A DNA stretch of 64,000 bases, from positions 62,001 to 126,000 of the forward strand of contig NZ_JAAIII010000004.1 of assembly GCF_012932425.1 (NCBI RefSeq). The letters are read 5' to 3'. Origin of the DNA: Bifidobacterium oedipodis (GTDB lineage: Bacteria > Actinomycetota > Actinomycetes > Actinomycetales > Bifidobacteriaceae). Below are positions 41,905-51,477 of this stretch, one piece after another (the first letter of the stretch is position 1; each line of letters opens with the position of its first letter). The translations under genes and the position numbers were made by a program. The notes under the pieces were generated by a model. The model saw only the letters and a program-made list of their open reading frames with translations, was not told where the DNA came from and searched no databases.

Positions 41905-43836
41905 ATGGAAGCCATGCAAGATCTCAATCGCCGGCGCACACTGCTGCACGCCGCCTATGATTCCTCTACAGTGCGTGCCATGGAGCGTCCGCTGCTTGAT
42001 CGGGGCGTACCGCTGATGCGTATGGCCGCCGGTGCCGCCGCCCATGTTGCGGCGCAAATGTTGGATGATGAGAACATTGATATCGAAGACGCCGCCATCG
42101 TGCTGCTGGTTGGCGGCGGAGACAATGGCGGGGACGGCCTGTATGCCGCCGCGGCGCTGGCGGATGAGGGCGCTCAGGTGACTGCCATAGCGGTCGGCAC
42201 CAGTGTGCACGAGGCCGGGTTCGCCGCATTCGTACGTGCTGGGGGCAGGACGCTGGTGCTTGATCCGGCTGCCGACATTCCCGGTATCGTCGCCGGTTTT
42301 TCCGCCGGCGAGGCTGCGGAGCGCGTGCGCACGGCCATTGACATCGCCGAACAAGCCGATTTGATTATCGATGCGATGACGGGTATCGGTTTGCGAGGCC
42401 CGTTGCGTGGATTGCCCGGCACCATGGCGGCATTGTTGGGAGTCAAGCCCGACGAGAACGGTCATGTGCCGTTGCCGGATCGTCCTGCGTTGCCGAATCG
42501 TGAGAATGACGGTCATCTGCCGTTGGTGCTGGCCATCGATACGCCTTCGGGTATCGGGGTCAATGATGGTACGCTGCCCGGTCCGGTCATTCCCGCCGAC
42601 GTGACCGTGATGTTCGGTGCGATGAAGCCATGCGCCATGCTGCCGCCCGCCACGTTCGCTTGCGGACGATTGGTGTTGGTGGATTTCTCCTTCGATCTTT
42701 CCGACCAAGTGCCGGTTGCCGTAGCTGTGGATGATGCGTTGGCCGAGCAGGCGATTCGGTTGCCTCGTGTCACCGATTCCAAGTATTCGAGGGGTGTGGT
42801 GGGGTTGGTCACCGGTTCGACCCGTTATCCGGGTGCGGCTGTGCTCTCCTGCGAGGCTGCGGCGCGTGCGAATACCGGCATGATTCGGTATCTGGGGCCT
42901 GAGCGCGCTCAGAATATGGTGCTCGCAGCCATTCCCGAGGCGGTTATTGGCAAGGGTCATGTGCAATCCTGGACAATTGGCTGTGGTGCGCCCGATGCGC
43001 ATAACGCGGAACCGGATGATATTCAACGCGCCACCGCAGCAGCGCTGTTGGAACATTATGCTCTGTCGGCTGATGCCGATAACACGCAGGCGTTGGCCAT
43101 GCCGCCGATTGTGGTGGATGCGGGCGCATTGGATATGCTGCCGAAGCATGTGCCTGCCCACGTGGTGATCACGCCGCATGCGGGCGAGTTGGCCGAATTG
43201 GCCAATCGTCTGGCCGATGATGGTCAAGCACAGCGCAGCAGCCGTGCCTCACATGCCGGGGCACGACGTTCGGAGCCAATTGCCGCACAAAACGTTATGG
43301 ATGAACCGTTGCATTATGCCCGGTTCGCTGCCGACTCCACCGGTGCCACAGTGCTGCTTAAAGGAGCGGTCACCATGGTGGTATCGCCCGCTTGCAAGTA
43401 TGGTCAAAGCGAAACCAACGACGCCGGCTCCCCCATTGACGTCAGTTCCCCCACTCGTGCCGTCGCCCACACAAACGCAAACGTCGACACTTCTGCCGGC
43501 ACACAGCCAGTTCTAGTTTGCGGTTCGGCCCCTGCATGGCTGGCTACCGCTGGAGCAGGCGATGTGCTTGCCGGTCTTATCGGCGGTCTTTTGGCGGGCA
43601 ATGCTGTAGGAGACAACGGATGGAAGGCTGAAGATATTGCCCGTATCGCTGCTTCGGGCGCGTATGTGCATGGTATGGCCGCGGCCATTGCCTCGGAATC
43701 GGAGCAGCATGGCTGGCAGGAACCGGATTTGTTCGGTCAAGCGCAACCCCAACGGTTCACGGCAATCGGACATCCGATTATCGCCAGTGATGTGGCTCGT
43801 GCTATTGGTGACGCTTTGGCCGATATCATCGCCTAG
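41905..43836 (+). CDS. nnr: Bifunctional NAD(P)HX epimerase and ADP-dependent dehydratase
   Basis: The 643-aa enzyme repairs hydrated NADH and NADPH. The N-terminal epimerase (YjeF_N, ~15-265) has RAMERPLLDRGVPLMRMAAG, VGGGDNGGDGLYAA and IDAMTGIGLRGPLRG; the C-terminal ADP-dependent dehydratase (~285-640) has TPHAGELAELANRL, LLKGAVTMV and AWLATAGAGDVLAGLIGGLL. An unusual polar insert of about 45 residues lies between LLKGAVTMV and the AGAGD motif, and another in the middle of the epimerase. The start at 41905 has AAAGGA eight bases upstream; the frame is open upstream to 41743 without support. The HAD phosphatase gene follows after 64 nt. Confidence 0.93.
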   Translation: MEAMQDLNRRRTLLHAAYDSSTVRAMERPLLDRGVPLMRMAAGAAAHVAAQMLDDENIDIEDAAIVLLVGGGDNGGDGLYAAAALADEGAQVTAIAVGTSVHEAGFAAFVRAGGRTLVLDPAADIPGIVAGFSAGEAAERVRTAIDIAEQADLIIDAMTGIGLRGPLRGLPGTMAALLGVKPDENGHVPLPDRPALPNRENDGHLPLVLAIDTPSGIGVNDGTLPGPVIPADVTVMFGAMKPCAMLPPATFACGRLVLVDFSFDLSDQVPVAVAVDDALAEQAIRLPRVTDSKYSRGVVGLVTGSTRYPGAAVLSCEAAARANTGMIRYLGPERAQNMVLAAIPEAVIGKGHVQSWTIGCGAPDAHNAEPDDIQRATAAALLEHYALSADADNTQALAMPPIVVDAGALDMLPKHVPAHVVITPHAGELAELANRLADDGQAQRSSRASHAGARRSEPIAAQNVMDEPLHYARFAADSTGATVLLKGAVTMVVSPACKYGQSETNDAGSPIDVSSPTRAVAHTNANVDTSAGTQPVLVCGSAPAWLATAGAGDVLAGLIGGLLAGNAVGDNGWKAEDIARIAASGAYVHGMAAAIASESEQHGWQEPDLFGQAQPQRFTAIGHPIIASDVARAIGDALADIIA

Positions 43837-43900
43837 ATGCGCTACGCTCGGATTATCCAACACTTAAGCAACCGCAAGCACAAAGGGGCGAGAAATAACC

Positions 43901-44521
43901 ATGGCAATCAGTGATGTGATTTTTGATTTCTGCGGCGTATTGCTGGACTGGCAGACACGTGCCTGCTTGGAAGGCAAATTCCCCGACGACATCGTGAACC
44001 GCATCTGTGCGGACGACGATCCGTGTGGCTTCTACCGTTACGAGGATCGCATGGATGCTGGCGAGGATCTAGCTGATATTATGCCCGATGTGCAGCGTGA
44101 ACAGGGCGACATATTAGCTGGAATTTTCGCCTACTACATCGCCCATTACGCGGATGCACTGCCGCGCGTCATGCCCGGCATGACGGATTTGGTGCATGAC
44201 TTGAAAGCTAACGGCTATGGCGTATGGGGATTGACGAACTGGTCGCATGAGACCATTCATTTGGCGTATGAGAAGTTCCCTCTACTGAACGAATTGCAGG
44301 ATACCGTGGTGTCCGGCGTGGAAAAGATGCACAAGCCCAACGCCGACATTTATGAGCTTGCCCTGTCACGCTTCGGTCTCGAAGCGGATCGCTGCGTGTT
44401 CATCGATGACACCGCAAAGAATATCGCCGGATGCCAAGCTGTGGGCATTCACGGCATCCGTTTCATCTCCGCCGATCAGGTGCGTGCGGATCTCGCCGCA
44501 TTGGGAGTCAAACTGTCATGA
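43901..44521 (+). CDS. HAD family hydrolase (YihX-like)
   Basis: The 206-aa phosphatase has motif I FDFCGVLLDW, where the nucleophile Asp is present but the +2 position is Cys instead of Asp, as Gly or Asn is in some YihX-type members; motif II is GLTNWS, motif III lysine is in KMHKPNADIY, and motif IV is VFIDDTAKNI. The cap is small and helical. The YihX group acts on sugar phosphates such as glucose-1-phosphate. It ends before a strong bidirectional terminator. Confidence 0.88.
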   Translation: MAISDVIFDFCGVLLDWQTRACLEGKFPDDIVNRICADDDPCGFYRYEDRMDAGEDLADIMPDVQREQGDILAGIFAYYIAHYADALPRVMPGMTDLVHDLKANGYGVWGLTNWSHETIHLAYEKFPLLNELQDTVVSGVEKMHKPNADIYELALSRFGLEADRCVFIDDTAKNIAGCQAVGIHGIRFISADQVRADLAALGVKLS

Positions 44522-44536
44522 ACCTGTAACAAAACT

Positions 44537-44584
44537 TATGCTTGGGGCCGCTTGTTTGCAATCAGACAAGCGGCCCCAAGCATA
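44537..44584. terminator. Strong bidirectional terminator
   Basis: A perfect 19-bp stem (44537-44555 with 44566-44584) with a 10-base loop lies between the HAD phosphatase (plus) and the ABC exporter operon (minus). Confidence 0.9.
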
Positions 44585-44598
44585 TCAAGACGCCGACG

Positions 44599-46611
44599 TT
44601 ACTTGCTCAGACCGGTATACAGCGTGTAATACCGTCCCTGCTGAGCGATGAGTTCGTCATGCGTGCCGCGCTCAATGATGCGCCCGGCCTCGATCACCAT
44701 AATGCAGTCCGCGTTGCGAATCGTGGACAACCTGTGCGCGATCACGAATGTGGTGCGATTGCGCATCAGCTCGTCCATGCCACGCTGCACCAACGCTTCG
44801 GTACGCGTATCAATCGACGAGGTGGCCTCGTCGAGAATCAGCGCAGGCGGGTCGGCCACGGCCGCGCGGGCGATCGCCAGCAGCTGCCTTTGGCCTTGGC
44901 TCAGGGCACCACCATCACCGGACAGCTGCGTATCATAGCCATCCGGCAGCTTTTCGATGAAGGAATCGGCGTTCGCCAATCGTGCGGCCTCCCGCACCTG
45001 CTCATCGGTGGCATCCAATCGTCCGAAGCGAATGTTGTCCATAATCGAACCGGAGAACAGGTGCGTATCCTGCAGCACCATGCCCAGCGATCGACGCAAA
45101 TCACCCTTGCGCATGTCGCGAATGTTGATGCCGTCGTAGGTGATAACACCCGAATCAATGTCATAGAATCGCGTGATCAGATTGGTGATGGTGGTTTTGC
45201 CGGCACCGGTGGAGCCGACCAGCGCGATTTTCTGTCCAGGCTTGGCGAACATCGACATATCGTGCAGAATCTGCTTGCCGGGCACATAGGAGAAGTCCAC
45301 ATCATCCAGGCGAATGTCGCCGCGCATGGCGATGATGCGTTCGCTGGTTATCGTGGCGGATCCATCCTCATGGAACGAAACGCCATCCAGCTGTTCGCCG
45401 CGTTCGCGGGCCACTAGCAATCCCGCAGCCTTCGCGTTGACCGTGGTGCCGGCGGGTACCTTCCAACCCCAGTCCTGCGTGCGCGAATCGGTTTCCGTCA
45501 GTGCACCGGAGACGGGATCACGGGTCACGTTGACGAGACGCACCTTGCCTTCGTCCGATTCGGGCGTGCGATCGAGCAGTTTATGCACGCGCTCCGCACC
45601 CGCCAGGGCCATGACGATGGAATTCAGCTGCTGAGAGACCTGGGAGATCGGCATGGTGAAGGACTTGACGAATGTCAGGAAGCTCACCAGCGCGCCTAGG
45701 GTCAGGCCGGTCGCGCCGGTCATGGCCAGCGCGCCGCCGAGCAGGGCGCACACCACATAGCCGATGTAGCCAAGCTGGTTGTTGATCGGCCCCAAGAAAC
45801 CCGCAAAGGTATTGGCCTTGGTGGAGGCATTGAACAAGGTGCCGTTCACCGCCCGGAAGTCGCGTTTGGCGGCTTCCTCGTGCGTGAATACCTTAACGAC
45901 CTTCTGTCCGCTCATCATCTCTTCGACATAGCCGTTGAGTTCGCCCACCGAATACTGTTGCTTGGAGAAGTGCGCGCCGGATTTGCCGGTAAGCACCTTG
46001 GTCAGTACCACCATGATCGCGGCAATCACCAGCATCACGACGGTCAGGGGCACGGACAGGTAGATCATCGACACCAGCACCATGACGATTTGCAATACCG
46101 AGGTGATGATCTGTGGGATTGACTGCGAGACCATCTGGCGCAACGTGTCGATATCGTTGGTATACAGGCTCATCACGTCGCCGCGCGTGTTCGTGTCGAA
46201 GTAGCCGAGCGGCAGGCTTTCCATATGCGTGAACATACGATTGCGCAACCGCATCATGAAGCCCTGCGTCACGAAGGCCATGAGCACGGATTGCACCGCA
46301 GCGGCCAGCACGCCGAGGCCATAAAGCGCGGCCAGCGCAGCCATGGCGGCTAGCAACGGCCCGAAATCCTTGTCTTTGGCATTGACCAGCGGCATGATGT
46401 AGTCGTCGATCAGGCGTTGGATGAACAGGTTGCCGCGCACATTGGCAAGCACCGTCACGATGATGCACACCATGATCAGCGCGTATTGCACACCGTATTG
46501 GGCGAAAAGATCTTTCATCAGCCGTCCGAAAGTCGCGCCCGGATGGCCCATTTTCATGTAGTCCTTGGCTGCGGCCGCATTGCGGCCCGCGTTACCGCGT
46601 GGTCCTGGCAT
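44599..46611 (-). CDS. ABC exporter half-transporter (second subunit)
   Basis: The 670-aa protein is a fused membrane domain (six helices, ~35-340) and ABC ATPase (~420-665). Walker A is GSTGAGKTTITNLI, signature LSQGQRQLLAIARA (a Q replaces the second G of LSGGQ), and Walker B LILDEATSSID with the catalytic glutamate present. About 60 extra residues separate membrane and ATPase domains. Its start overlaps the stop of the upstream half-transporter (TGATG). With that partner it forms a heterodimeric exporter of the multidrug/lipid type; the substrate is unknown. Confidence 0.92.
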   Translation of the reverse strand: MPGPRGNAGRNAAAAKDYMKMGHPGATFGRLMKDLFAQYGVQYALIMVCIIVTVLANVRGNLFIQRLIDDYIMPLVNAKDKDFGPLLAAMAALAALYGLGVLAAAVQSVLMAFVTQGFMMRLRNRMFTHMESLPLGYFDTNTRGDVMSLYTNDIDTLRQMVSQSIPQIITSVLQIVMVLVSMIYLSVPLTVVMLVIAAIMVVLTKVLTGKSGAHFSKQQYSVGELNGYVEEMMSGQKVVKVFTHEEAAKRDFRAVNGTLFNASTKANTFAGFLGPINNQLGYIGYVVCALLGGALAMTGATGLTLGALVSFLTFVKSFTMPISQVSQQLNSIVMALAGAERVHKLLDRTPESDEGKVRLVNVTRDPVSGALTETDSRTQDWGWKVPAGTTVNAKAAGLLVARERGEQLDGVSFHEDGSATITSERIIAMRGDIRLDDVDFSYVPGKQILHDMSMFAKPGQKIALVGSTGAGKTTITNLITRFYDIDSGVITYDGINIRDMRKGDLRRSLGMVLQDTHLFSGSIMDNIRFGRLDATDEQVREAARLANADSFIEKLPDGYDTQLSGDGGALSQGQRQLLAIARAAVADPPALILDEATSSIDTRTEALVQRGMDELMRNRTTFVIAHRLSTIRNADCIMVIEAGRIIERGTHDELIAQQGRYYTLYTGLSK

Positions 46612-48488
46612 CAGTGCGTCTCCTTTCCATGGTTATCGGCTGCGGTTGCGTCAGAAGCCCCGGCGCTGGCAGGGGGCATCGCGTTCTCGTCAAAATCACC
46701 ACCGCCGGAGGTTTGCAATTGCACGATATTCGAGTAGATTTCGTCGGCACCGACCAATTCGGCGTGGGTGCCGATGCCGTGCACGCGGCCGTTGTCCATC
46801 ACGATGATCATGTCGGCGTCCTGCACCGAAGAGACGCGCTGCGCGATGATGATCTTGGTCGCATCAGGCATCTGGTCGCGCAACGCACGACGGATGCGAG
46901 CATCGGTGCCAGTATCCACGGCCGAAGTGGAATCGTCGAGGATCAGTACCTTGGGGTTCTTAAGCAGTGCGCGTGCGATGCACAGACGCTGCTTCTGGCC
47001 GCCGGAGAAGTTCTGTCCGCCCTGTTCAACAACCGCATCATAGCCGTCGGGCAGGGATTCGATGAATTCATCCGCGCAGGCGATGCGGCAGACTCGCTTC
47101 ATATCGTCGAGAGTGGCGTCCGGGTTACCCCAGCGCAGGTTGGAGGCGATGGTGCCGGAGAACAGCACATTGTTCTGCAATACAACCGACACCTTGTCAC
47201 GCAGTACGTCAATGTCGTAGTCGCGCACATCCACACCGCCGACCATCACCGAGCCGCCGGTCACGTCATACAGTCGCGGAATCAGGTTGACCAGTGTGGT
47301 TTTGGCCGATCCGGTGCCACCGATCACACCAACCACCGATCCGGCAGGAATATGCACGTCGATGTCATCGAGCACACGTTCGCGCCGGCCTCGTGCCGCA
47401 CTGGCCTGCAATGCACGTTTGGCCGCGGTGGGATCATGCTCGGATACCTTGACCTGCGGGTAGGAGAAGTCCACGTCATTGAAGTCGATTGCGCCGTCGG
47501 TCACTTCCCGCACCGGATTCTCGGGCTGCGCCATATCACATTGCTCGGTGAGCACCTCGGCGATGCGTCGGGCTGATGCGGAAGACATGGTGATCATGAC
47601 GATGGTCATCGACAGCATCACCAGGCTCATCAGAATATTCATGCAGTACATAAGCAGTGAGGTGAGATCACCGGCGGTGAGCTGATCGCTGACAATCAGA
47701 TGTGCGCCCACCCAGCTGATCAGCAGCAGCGATGCCCATACGGTGAACTGGATCACCGGATTGACGGCGGCAAGCGTAAGTTCGGCTTTGAGGAAGATCT
47801 CATAGATGCGCCTGGAGATTTCCTTGAACAGGCCGATCTGCATATTCTCGCGGTCGAAGGCCTTCACCGCGCGGATGGCGGTGATGTTCTCCTCGGTGTT
47901 TTCGTTGAGCACATCGTATTCGGGGAAGGCCTTGCGGAAGTATTTCGCGGCGATGTTCATCAGCACCGCCAGCACGATTCCGAGGAAGATCACGGCTCCC
48001 AGATAGATCATGGCCATGCGTCCGGATACCACGAATGCCATGCACATCGCCACAATCAGTGAGCTGAAGGCGCGCGGCACCATACGCAGGATCATCATGA
48101 AGGCGTTCTGGATGTTCATCACATCTGTGGTCAAACGGGTCACCAGACTCGGCGTGGAGAAACGGTCGATGTTCGAGAACGAAAACGTCTGAATGTTATC
48201 GTACTGATCCTGTCGCAGATTGCGGGCGAAGCCGGCCGCGGCCTTCGAACCGAATACGGATCCCAAGCAGCCGACGGCAAGGCCGCACAGCACCACCACA
48301 AGCATAATCAGCGAGGTGCGTACGATCACGCCCATATCCCCCTGTTCGACGCCGTCATCGATCAGGGTGGCCATCAGCAATGGCACGATCATTTCGCACA
48401 CCACTTCGCCGATCATCACCAACGGCGTGATGATGGCGTCTTTTTTGAATTCGCCAATATGGCGCATCAGTATTTTGACGGTGTCCAC
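46611..48488 (-). CDS. ABC exporter half-transporter (first subunit, degenerate site)
   Basis: The 625-aa protein has six helices (~15-310) and an ABC ATPase (~340-600). Walker A is GGTGSAKTTLVNLI, signature FSGGQKQRLCIARA, but the residue after Walker B is Asp instead of Glu (LILDDSTSAVD), which marks the non-hydrolysing site of heterodimeric exporters such as TM287/288. The start is GTG at 48488 with GGAGG ten bases upstream. A divergent LysR gene begins 170 bases away and may regulate the exporter. Confidence 0.92.
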   Translation of the reverse strand: MDTVKILMRHIGEFKKDAIITPLVMIGEVVCEMIVPLLMATLIDDGVEQGDMGVIVRTSLIMLVVVLCGLAVGCLGSVFGSKAAAGFARNLRQDQYDNIQTFSFSNIDRFSTPSLVTRLTTDVMNIQNAFMMILRMVPRAFSSLIVAMCMAFVVSGRMAMIYLGAVIFLGIVLAVLMNIAAKYFRKAFPEYDVLNENTEENITAIRAVKAFDRENMQIGLFKEISRRIYEIFLKAELTLAAVNPVIQFTVWASLLLISWVGAHLIVSDQLTAGDLTSLLMYCMNILMSLVMLSMTIVMITMSSASARRIAEVLTEQCDMAQPENPVREVTDGAIDFNDVDFSYPQVKVSEHDPTAAKRALQASAARGRRERVLDDIDVHIPAGSVVGVIGGTGSAKTTLVNLIPRLYDVTGGSVMVGGVDVRDYDIDVLRDKVSVVLQNNVLFSGTIASNLRWGNPDATLDDMKRVCRIACADEFIESLPDGYDAVVEQGGQNFSGGQKQRLCIARALLKNPKVLILDDSTSAVDTGTDARIRRALRDQMPDATKIIIAQRVSSVQDADMIIVMDNGRVHGIGTHAELVGADEIYSNIVQLQTSGGGDFDENAMPPASAGASDATAADNHGKETH

Positions 48489-48622
48489 CTTGAGCTATTC
48501 CTCCCTTGTCCCAGAATTCCCTTGTCCCATGAACTTGGCTTACCCTATCACTCGGCTCTGGACGCTCTTCGCACCTGCGTGGTGCCCGGTGCCAGTATAT
48601 GAAAGACTACAGCTATAAACCA

Positions 48623-48650
48623 TTGCACCGGATAGAGCACTGGTTATAAT
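48623..48650 (+). promoter_or_regulatory. Promoter of the LysR gene, likely leaderless transcript
   Basis: TTGCAC (48623-48628), 16 bases, then TATAAT (48645-48650). The expected start of transcription, 6-8 bases later, falls on or next to the ATG at 48659, and no ribosome binding site is present, so the mRNA may begin with its start codon. Confidence 0.6.
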
Positions 48651-48658
48651 CAATGCTT

Positions 48659-49582
48659 ATGACACTGCTCCAGCTCAAATATATCGTCAAAATCGTGGAA
48701 TGTGGTTCGATGAACGAAGCATCCCACGAGCTCTACGTCTCTCAGCCGGCTCTGAGCTCTTCCGTCAAGGAATTGGAGAATGAGCTGGGCATCGAAATCT
48801 TCACTCGCTCATCGCAGGGCATCGCCCTGACCGTGGATGGCGCGGAATTCCTCACCTACGCCCGTCAGGTGCTTGATCAGGCCGCCTTGTTGGAGGAGCG
48901 TTACAAACATGCCAAGCCGCGCAAGCAGTTGTGCCAGGTTTCCACGCAGCATTACATGTTCGCCGTCGAGGCGTTCGTGGAGATGATCAATTCCATCAAG
49001 TCCGACGAATATGAGTTCACGATTCGTGAGACCCGCACGCGTGACATTATCAATCAGGTCGCCAATATGCAGTCCGAAATCGGCATCATCTATCTGTCCG
49101 ATTTCAACAAGGATGTGATTGGCAAGCTGCTGCGCGGCAAGCATTTGGAGTTCCATCCGCTGTTCCGCGCTCCCCTGCATGTCTTCATCTCACGCACGAA
49201 CCCGTTGGCGATGAAGAAGGTCGTGACGATGGAGGATCTGAAGCCCTACCCGTTCATCCAATACGAGCAGGGTGAGGAGGGATCGTTCTACTTCTACGAA
49301 GAGGCGGTCTGGCCCGACTACTCTCCCAAGCAGATCAATGTGACCGATCGTGCCACGATTTTGAACTTCATTATCGGTCTTAACGGCTACACCGTGTGCA
49401 CCGGCATCGACAACGGCGACCTCAACAACGAGAAAATCGTCACCGTGCCGCTTGACACCGACGAGACGATGCTGGTGGGCTGGATTACCAACGAGCGGGC
49501 CAAGCTGTCCAAGGCGGCGGAAAATTATTTGGAGAAACTGCGTTCAGTGGTTGCCGACCATGGATACAACCTCATCGACTGA
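48659..49582 (+). CDS. LysR family transcriptional regulator
   Basis: The 307-aa regulator has an N-terminal winged HTH (LLQLKYIVKIVECGSMNEAS, then SQPALSSSVKELENELG) and a C-terminal ligand-binding domain of periplasmic-binding-protein type (~90-300). It resembles the CysB/YwbI-like LysR group but I cannot name the effector. The start at 48659 was preferred to 48653 because of a consensus -10 element just upstream and the absence of any ribosome site. It is divergent from the ABC exporter operon, the usual arrangement for a regulator and its target. Confidence 0.9.
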   Translation: MTLLQLKYIVKIVECGSMNEASHELYVSQPALSSSVKELENELGIEIFTRSSQGIALTVDGAEFLTYARQVLDQAALLEERYKHAKPRKQLCQVSTQHYMFAVEAFVEMINSIKSDEYEFTIRETRTRDIINQVANMQSEIGIIYLSDFNKDVIGKLLRGKHLEFHPLFRAPLHVFISRTNPLAMKKVVTMEDLKPYPFIQYEQGEEGSFYFYEEAVWPDYSPKQINVTDRATILNFIIGLNGYTVCTGIDNGDLNNEKIVTVPLDTDETMLVGWITNERAKLSKAAENYLEKLRSVVADHGYNLID

Positions 49583-49656
49583 CCTCGCGATTAATCTCGA
49601 CCGACTGGCCTAATCGCGGCAGCCTAGTCGCGGCAATCGCAGAGCGTACATATGAC

Positions 49657-49710
49657 TGCGCGCCTCCACGGCAGATTCCTCGTATGAAGGGTTTGCCGTG
49701 AAGGCGCGCA
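49657..49710. terminator. Bidirectional terminator between LysR gene and pyrE
   Basis: Arms 49657-49673 and 49694-49710 pair over 17 bp with one G-T pair; ATTGTTTGTTTT follows on the plus strand. It ends the LysR gene and the pyrimidine operon. Confidence 0.85.
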
Positions 49711-49739
49711 ATTGTTTGTTTTGGCTTGAGGATTAACGA

Positions 49740-50435
49740 TTACGCACCGTATTCGGCCAGATAGGCGTCGGCGCGATCAAGCAGTTCGCGGCTGAGCAGC
49801 GGGGTGCCGTCAGCCTTCTTCATCTTGGCGGCGGCGTCGAAGATCTCGCGCACGTTGGCAATAGCCAGCACCGGGAAGCCGAACTCCTGTTCCACGGCCT
49901 TCACCGCAGAAAGGTCGGAATCCTTCGTTTTTTCCATGCGATCCACGGAGAGCACCAGTCCGACGACTTCAACATTGGCTTCGGCCTTGAGCTTGGGGAT
50001 GACCTCGCGCACCGCGGTGCCGGCGGTCATCACGTCATCAACCAGCAGCACCTTCATGCCATCGGTTAATGGGGTGCCGACCATCCAGCCGCCGTCGCCG
50101 TGATCTTTCTTCTCCTTGCGGTCGAAGGTGTAGCCGACGGTCATGTTGTGACCGCCCGTCAACGCGATGGCGGTTGACACGGCCAGCGGAATGCCTTTGT
50201 AGGCCGGGCCGAACACAGTGTCGATATCGTGCGGAATCGTGTCGTGCACGATGGCCTGGCTGATCTTTTCAGCGTAGAAGGCACCGAGTCGGGCGATCTT
50301 GCGGCCGTCATTGAACGCGCCGGCATTGATGAAGTACGGGCTTTGACGACCGGACTTCAGCGTGAAATCGCCGAATTTCAGCGCTTCGGATTCAAGCAGG
50401 AATTCGGTAAAACGATGGGCGAGTGATTCTGCCAT
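49740..50435 (-). CDS. pyrE: Orotate phosphoribosyltransferase
   Basis: The 231-aa enzyme joins orotate and PRPP to make OMP. It shows [16 protein letters not shown] at the N terminus, the substrate loop [15 protein letters not shown] and the PRPP-binding motif [24 protein letters not shown] is seven bases before the ATG. It is the last gene of the pyr operon, 74 nt after pyrD. Confidence 0.96.
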   Translation of the reverse strand: MAESLAHRFTEFLLESEALKFGDFTLKSGRQSPYFINAGAFNDGRKIARLGAFYAEKISQAIVHDTIPHDIDTVFGPAYKGIPLAVSTAIALTGGHNMTVGYTFDRKEKKDHGDGGWMVGTPLTDGMKVLLVDDVMTAGTAVREVIPKLKAEANVEVVGLVLSVDRMEKTKDSDLSAVKAVEQEFGFPVLAIANVREIFDAAAKMKKADGTPLLSRELLDRADAYLAEYGA

Positions 50436-50509
50436 TGATGTCCTTTCGTATCATTGCCGTTCCAGCCAAGCCAACACAAGCCAGGCAAGGTTGGAACAAA
50501 CTTGAGCCG

Positions 50510-51475
50510 TTAACGCCAGGTGCGTCCTGCGGCCAGTCTATCAGCCAATTCGGGGCGTTCGTCGAGCAAAACGTCCAGTTCGCGGGCGATGCGCAGCGGT
50601 GCCACAGGGTCGAACAGCGCGGCGGCACCCACTTCAACGGCATTGGCACCGGCGTACAGGTATTCCAGTGCCTTCTCGCCCGAATCGATGCCGCCAATGC
50701 CGATAATCGGAATATCAGGCAGCACGGTGCGCGTGCGGTAAACCGCTGCCAAGCCGATCGGCAGCACAGCAGGTCCGGAGACGCCGCCTGTGGTATGAGC
50801 GATAATCGGTTCACCGGTGCGGATGTTCAGGCGCATGCCCAGCAGTGTGTTGATCATCGACAACGCGTCCGCGCCATGGTCGACGGCCGCACGTGCCGGC
50901 ACGGTGATATCGGTGACATTCGGCGTGAGCTTGACGATCATCGGCTTGTCGGTCATCGGCCGCAACCGATCCATCAGTTTGGCCAAAGCCACCGGATCGG
51001 TGCCTACGGACATGCCACCATGGCTGACGTTCGGGCAGCTCACGTTGATTTCCAGCATATCGGCGTCCGAATCGGCGAGCTTGGCTACCACTTCGGCATA
51101 ATCGTCATCACTGTGGCCGGCCACATTCGCAATGACGAAGGCACCGGCTTCTTTCAGCGCGGGCAGGTCATGTTCGAGATAGTGATCGACGCCAGGGTTC
51201 TGCAGACCGACGGCATTGAGGTTGGAGGCCGGGCCTTCGGCAGTGCGCGGGCCTTCATTGCCTTCCCACGGCACCGGCGAACAGCCCTTGGTGCTTACGG
51301 CACCCAGTTGACTGACATCATAGAACCAGCGCACAGCGGCGTATTGGAAAGTTCCGGAAGCGGTACCCACTGGGTTCTTCCAGATCTTGCCCGCCACTTG
51401 GGTGGGGTGCGTCCACTCGTGATCCTCGTAGATGTTGATGTGGTTGTCCTGCGGACGACCTGCGGTAGTGGCCAT
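50510..51475 (-). CDS. pyrD: Dihydroorotate dehydrogenase, catalytic subunit (PyrDB type)
   Basis: The 321-aa flavoprotein oxidises dihydroorotate to orotate. FMN-site and active-site segments visible are NPVGTASGTFQYA, INVSCPNVSHGG with the catalytic cysteine, VKLTPNVTDI and GIGGIDSGEKALEYL. The pyrK gene directly upstream (2 nt apart) marks the class 1B enzyme, which uses NAD+ through PyrK. The start at 51475 follows GGAG by five bases. Confidence 0.95.
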   Translation of the reverse strand: MATTAGRPQDNHINIYEDHEWTHPTQVAGKIWKNPVGTASGTFQYAAVRWFYDVSQLGAVSTKGCSPVPWEGNEGPRTAEGPASNLNAVGLQNPGVDHYLEHDLPALKEAGAFVIANVAGHSDDDYAEVVAKLADSDADMLEINVSCPNVSHGGMSVGTDPVALAKLMDRLRPMTDKPMIVKLTPNVTDITVPARAAVDHGADALSMINTLLGMRLNIRTGEPIIAHTTGGVSGPAVLPIGLAAVYRTRTVLPDIPIIGIGGIDSGEKALEYLYAGANAVEVGAAALFDPVAPLRIARELDVLLDERPELADRLAAGRTWR

Positions 51476-51477
51476 TG

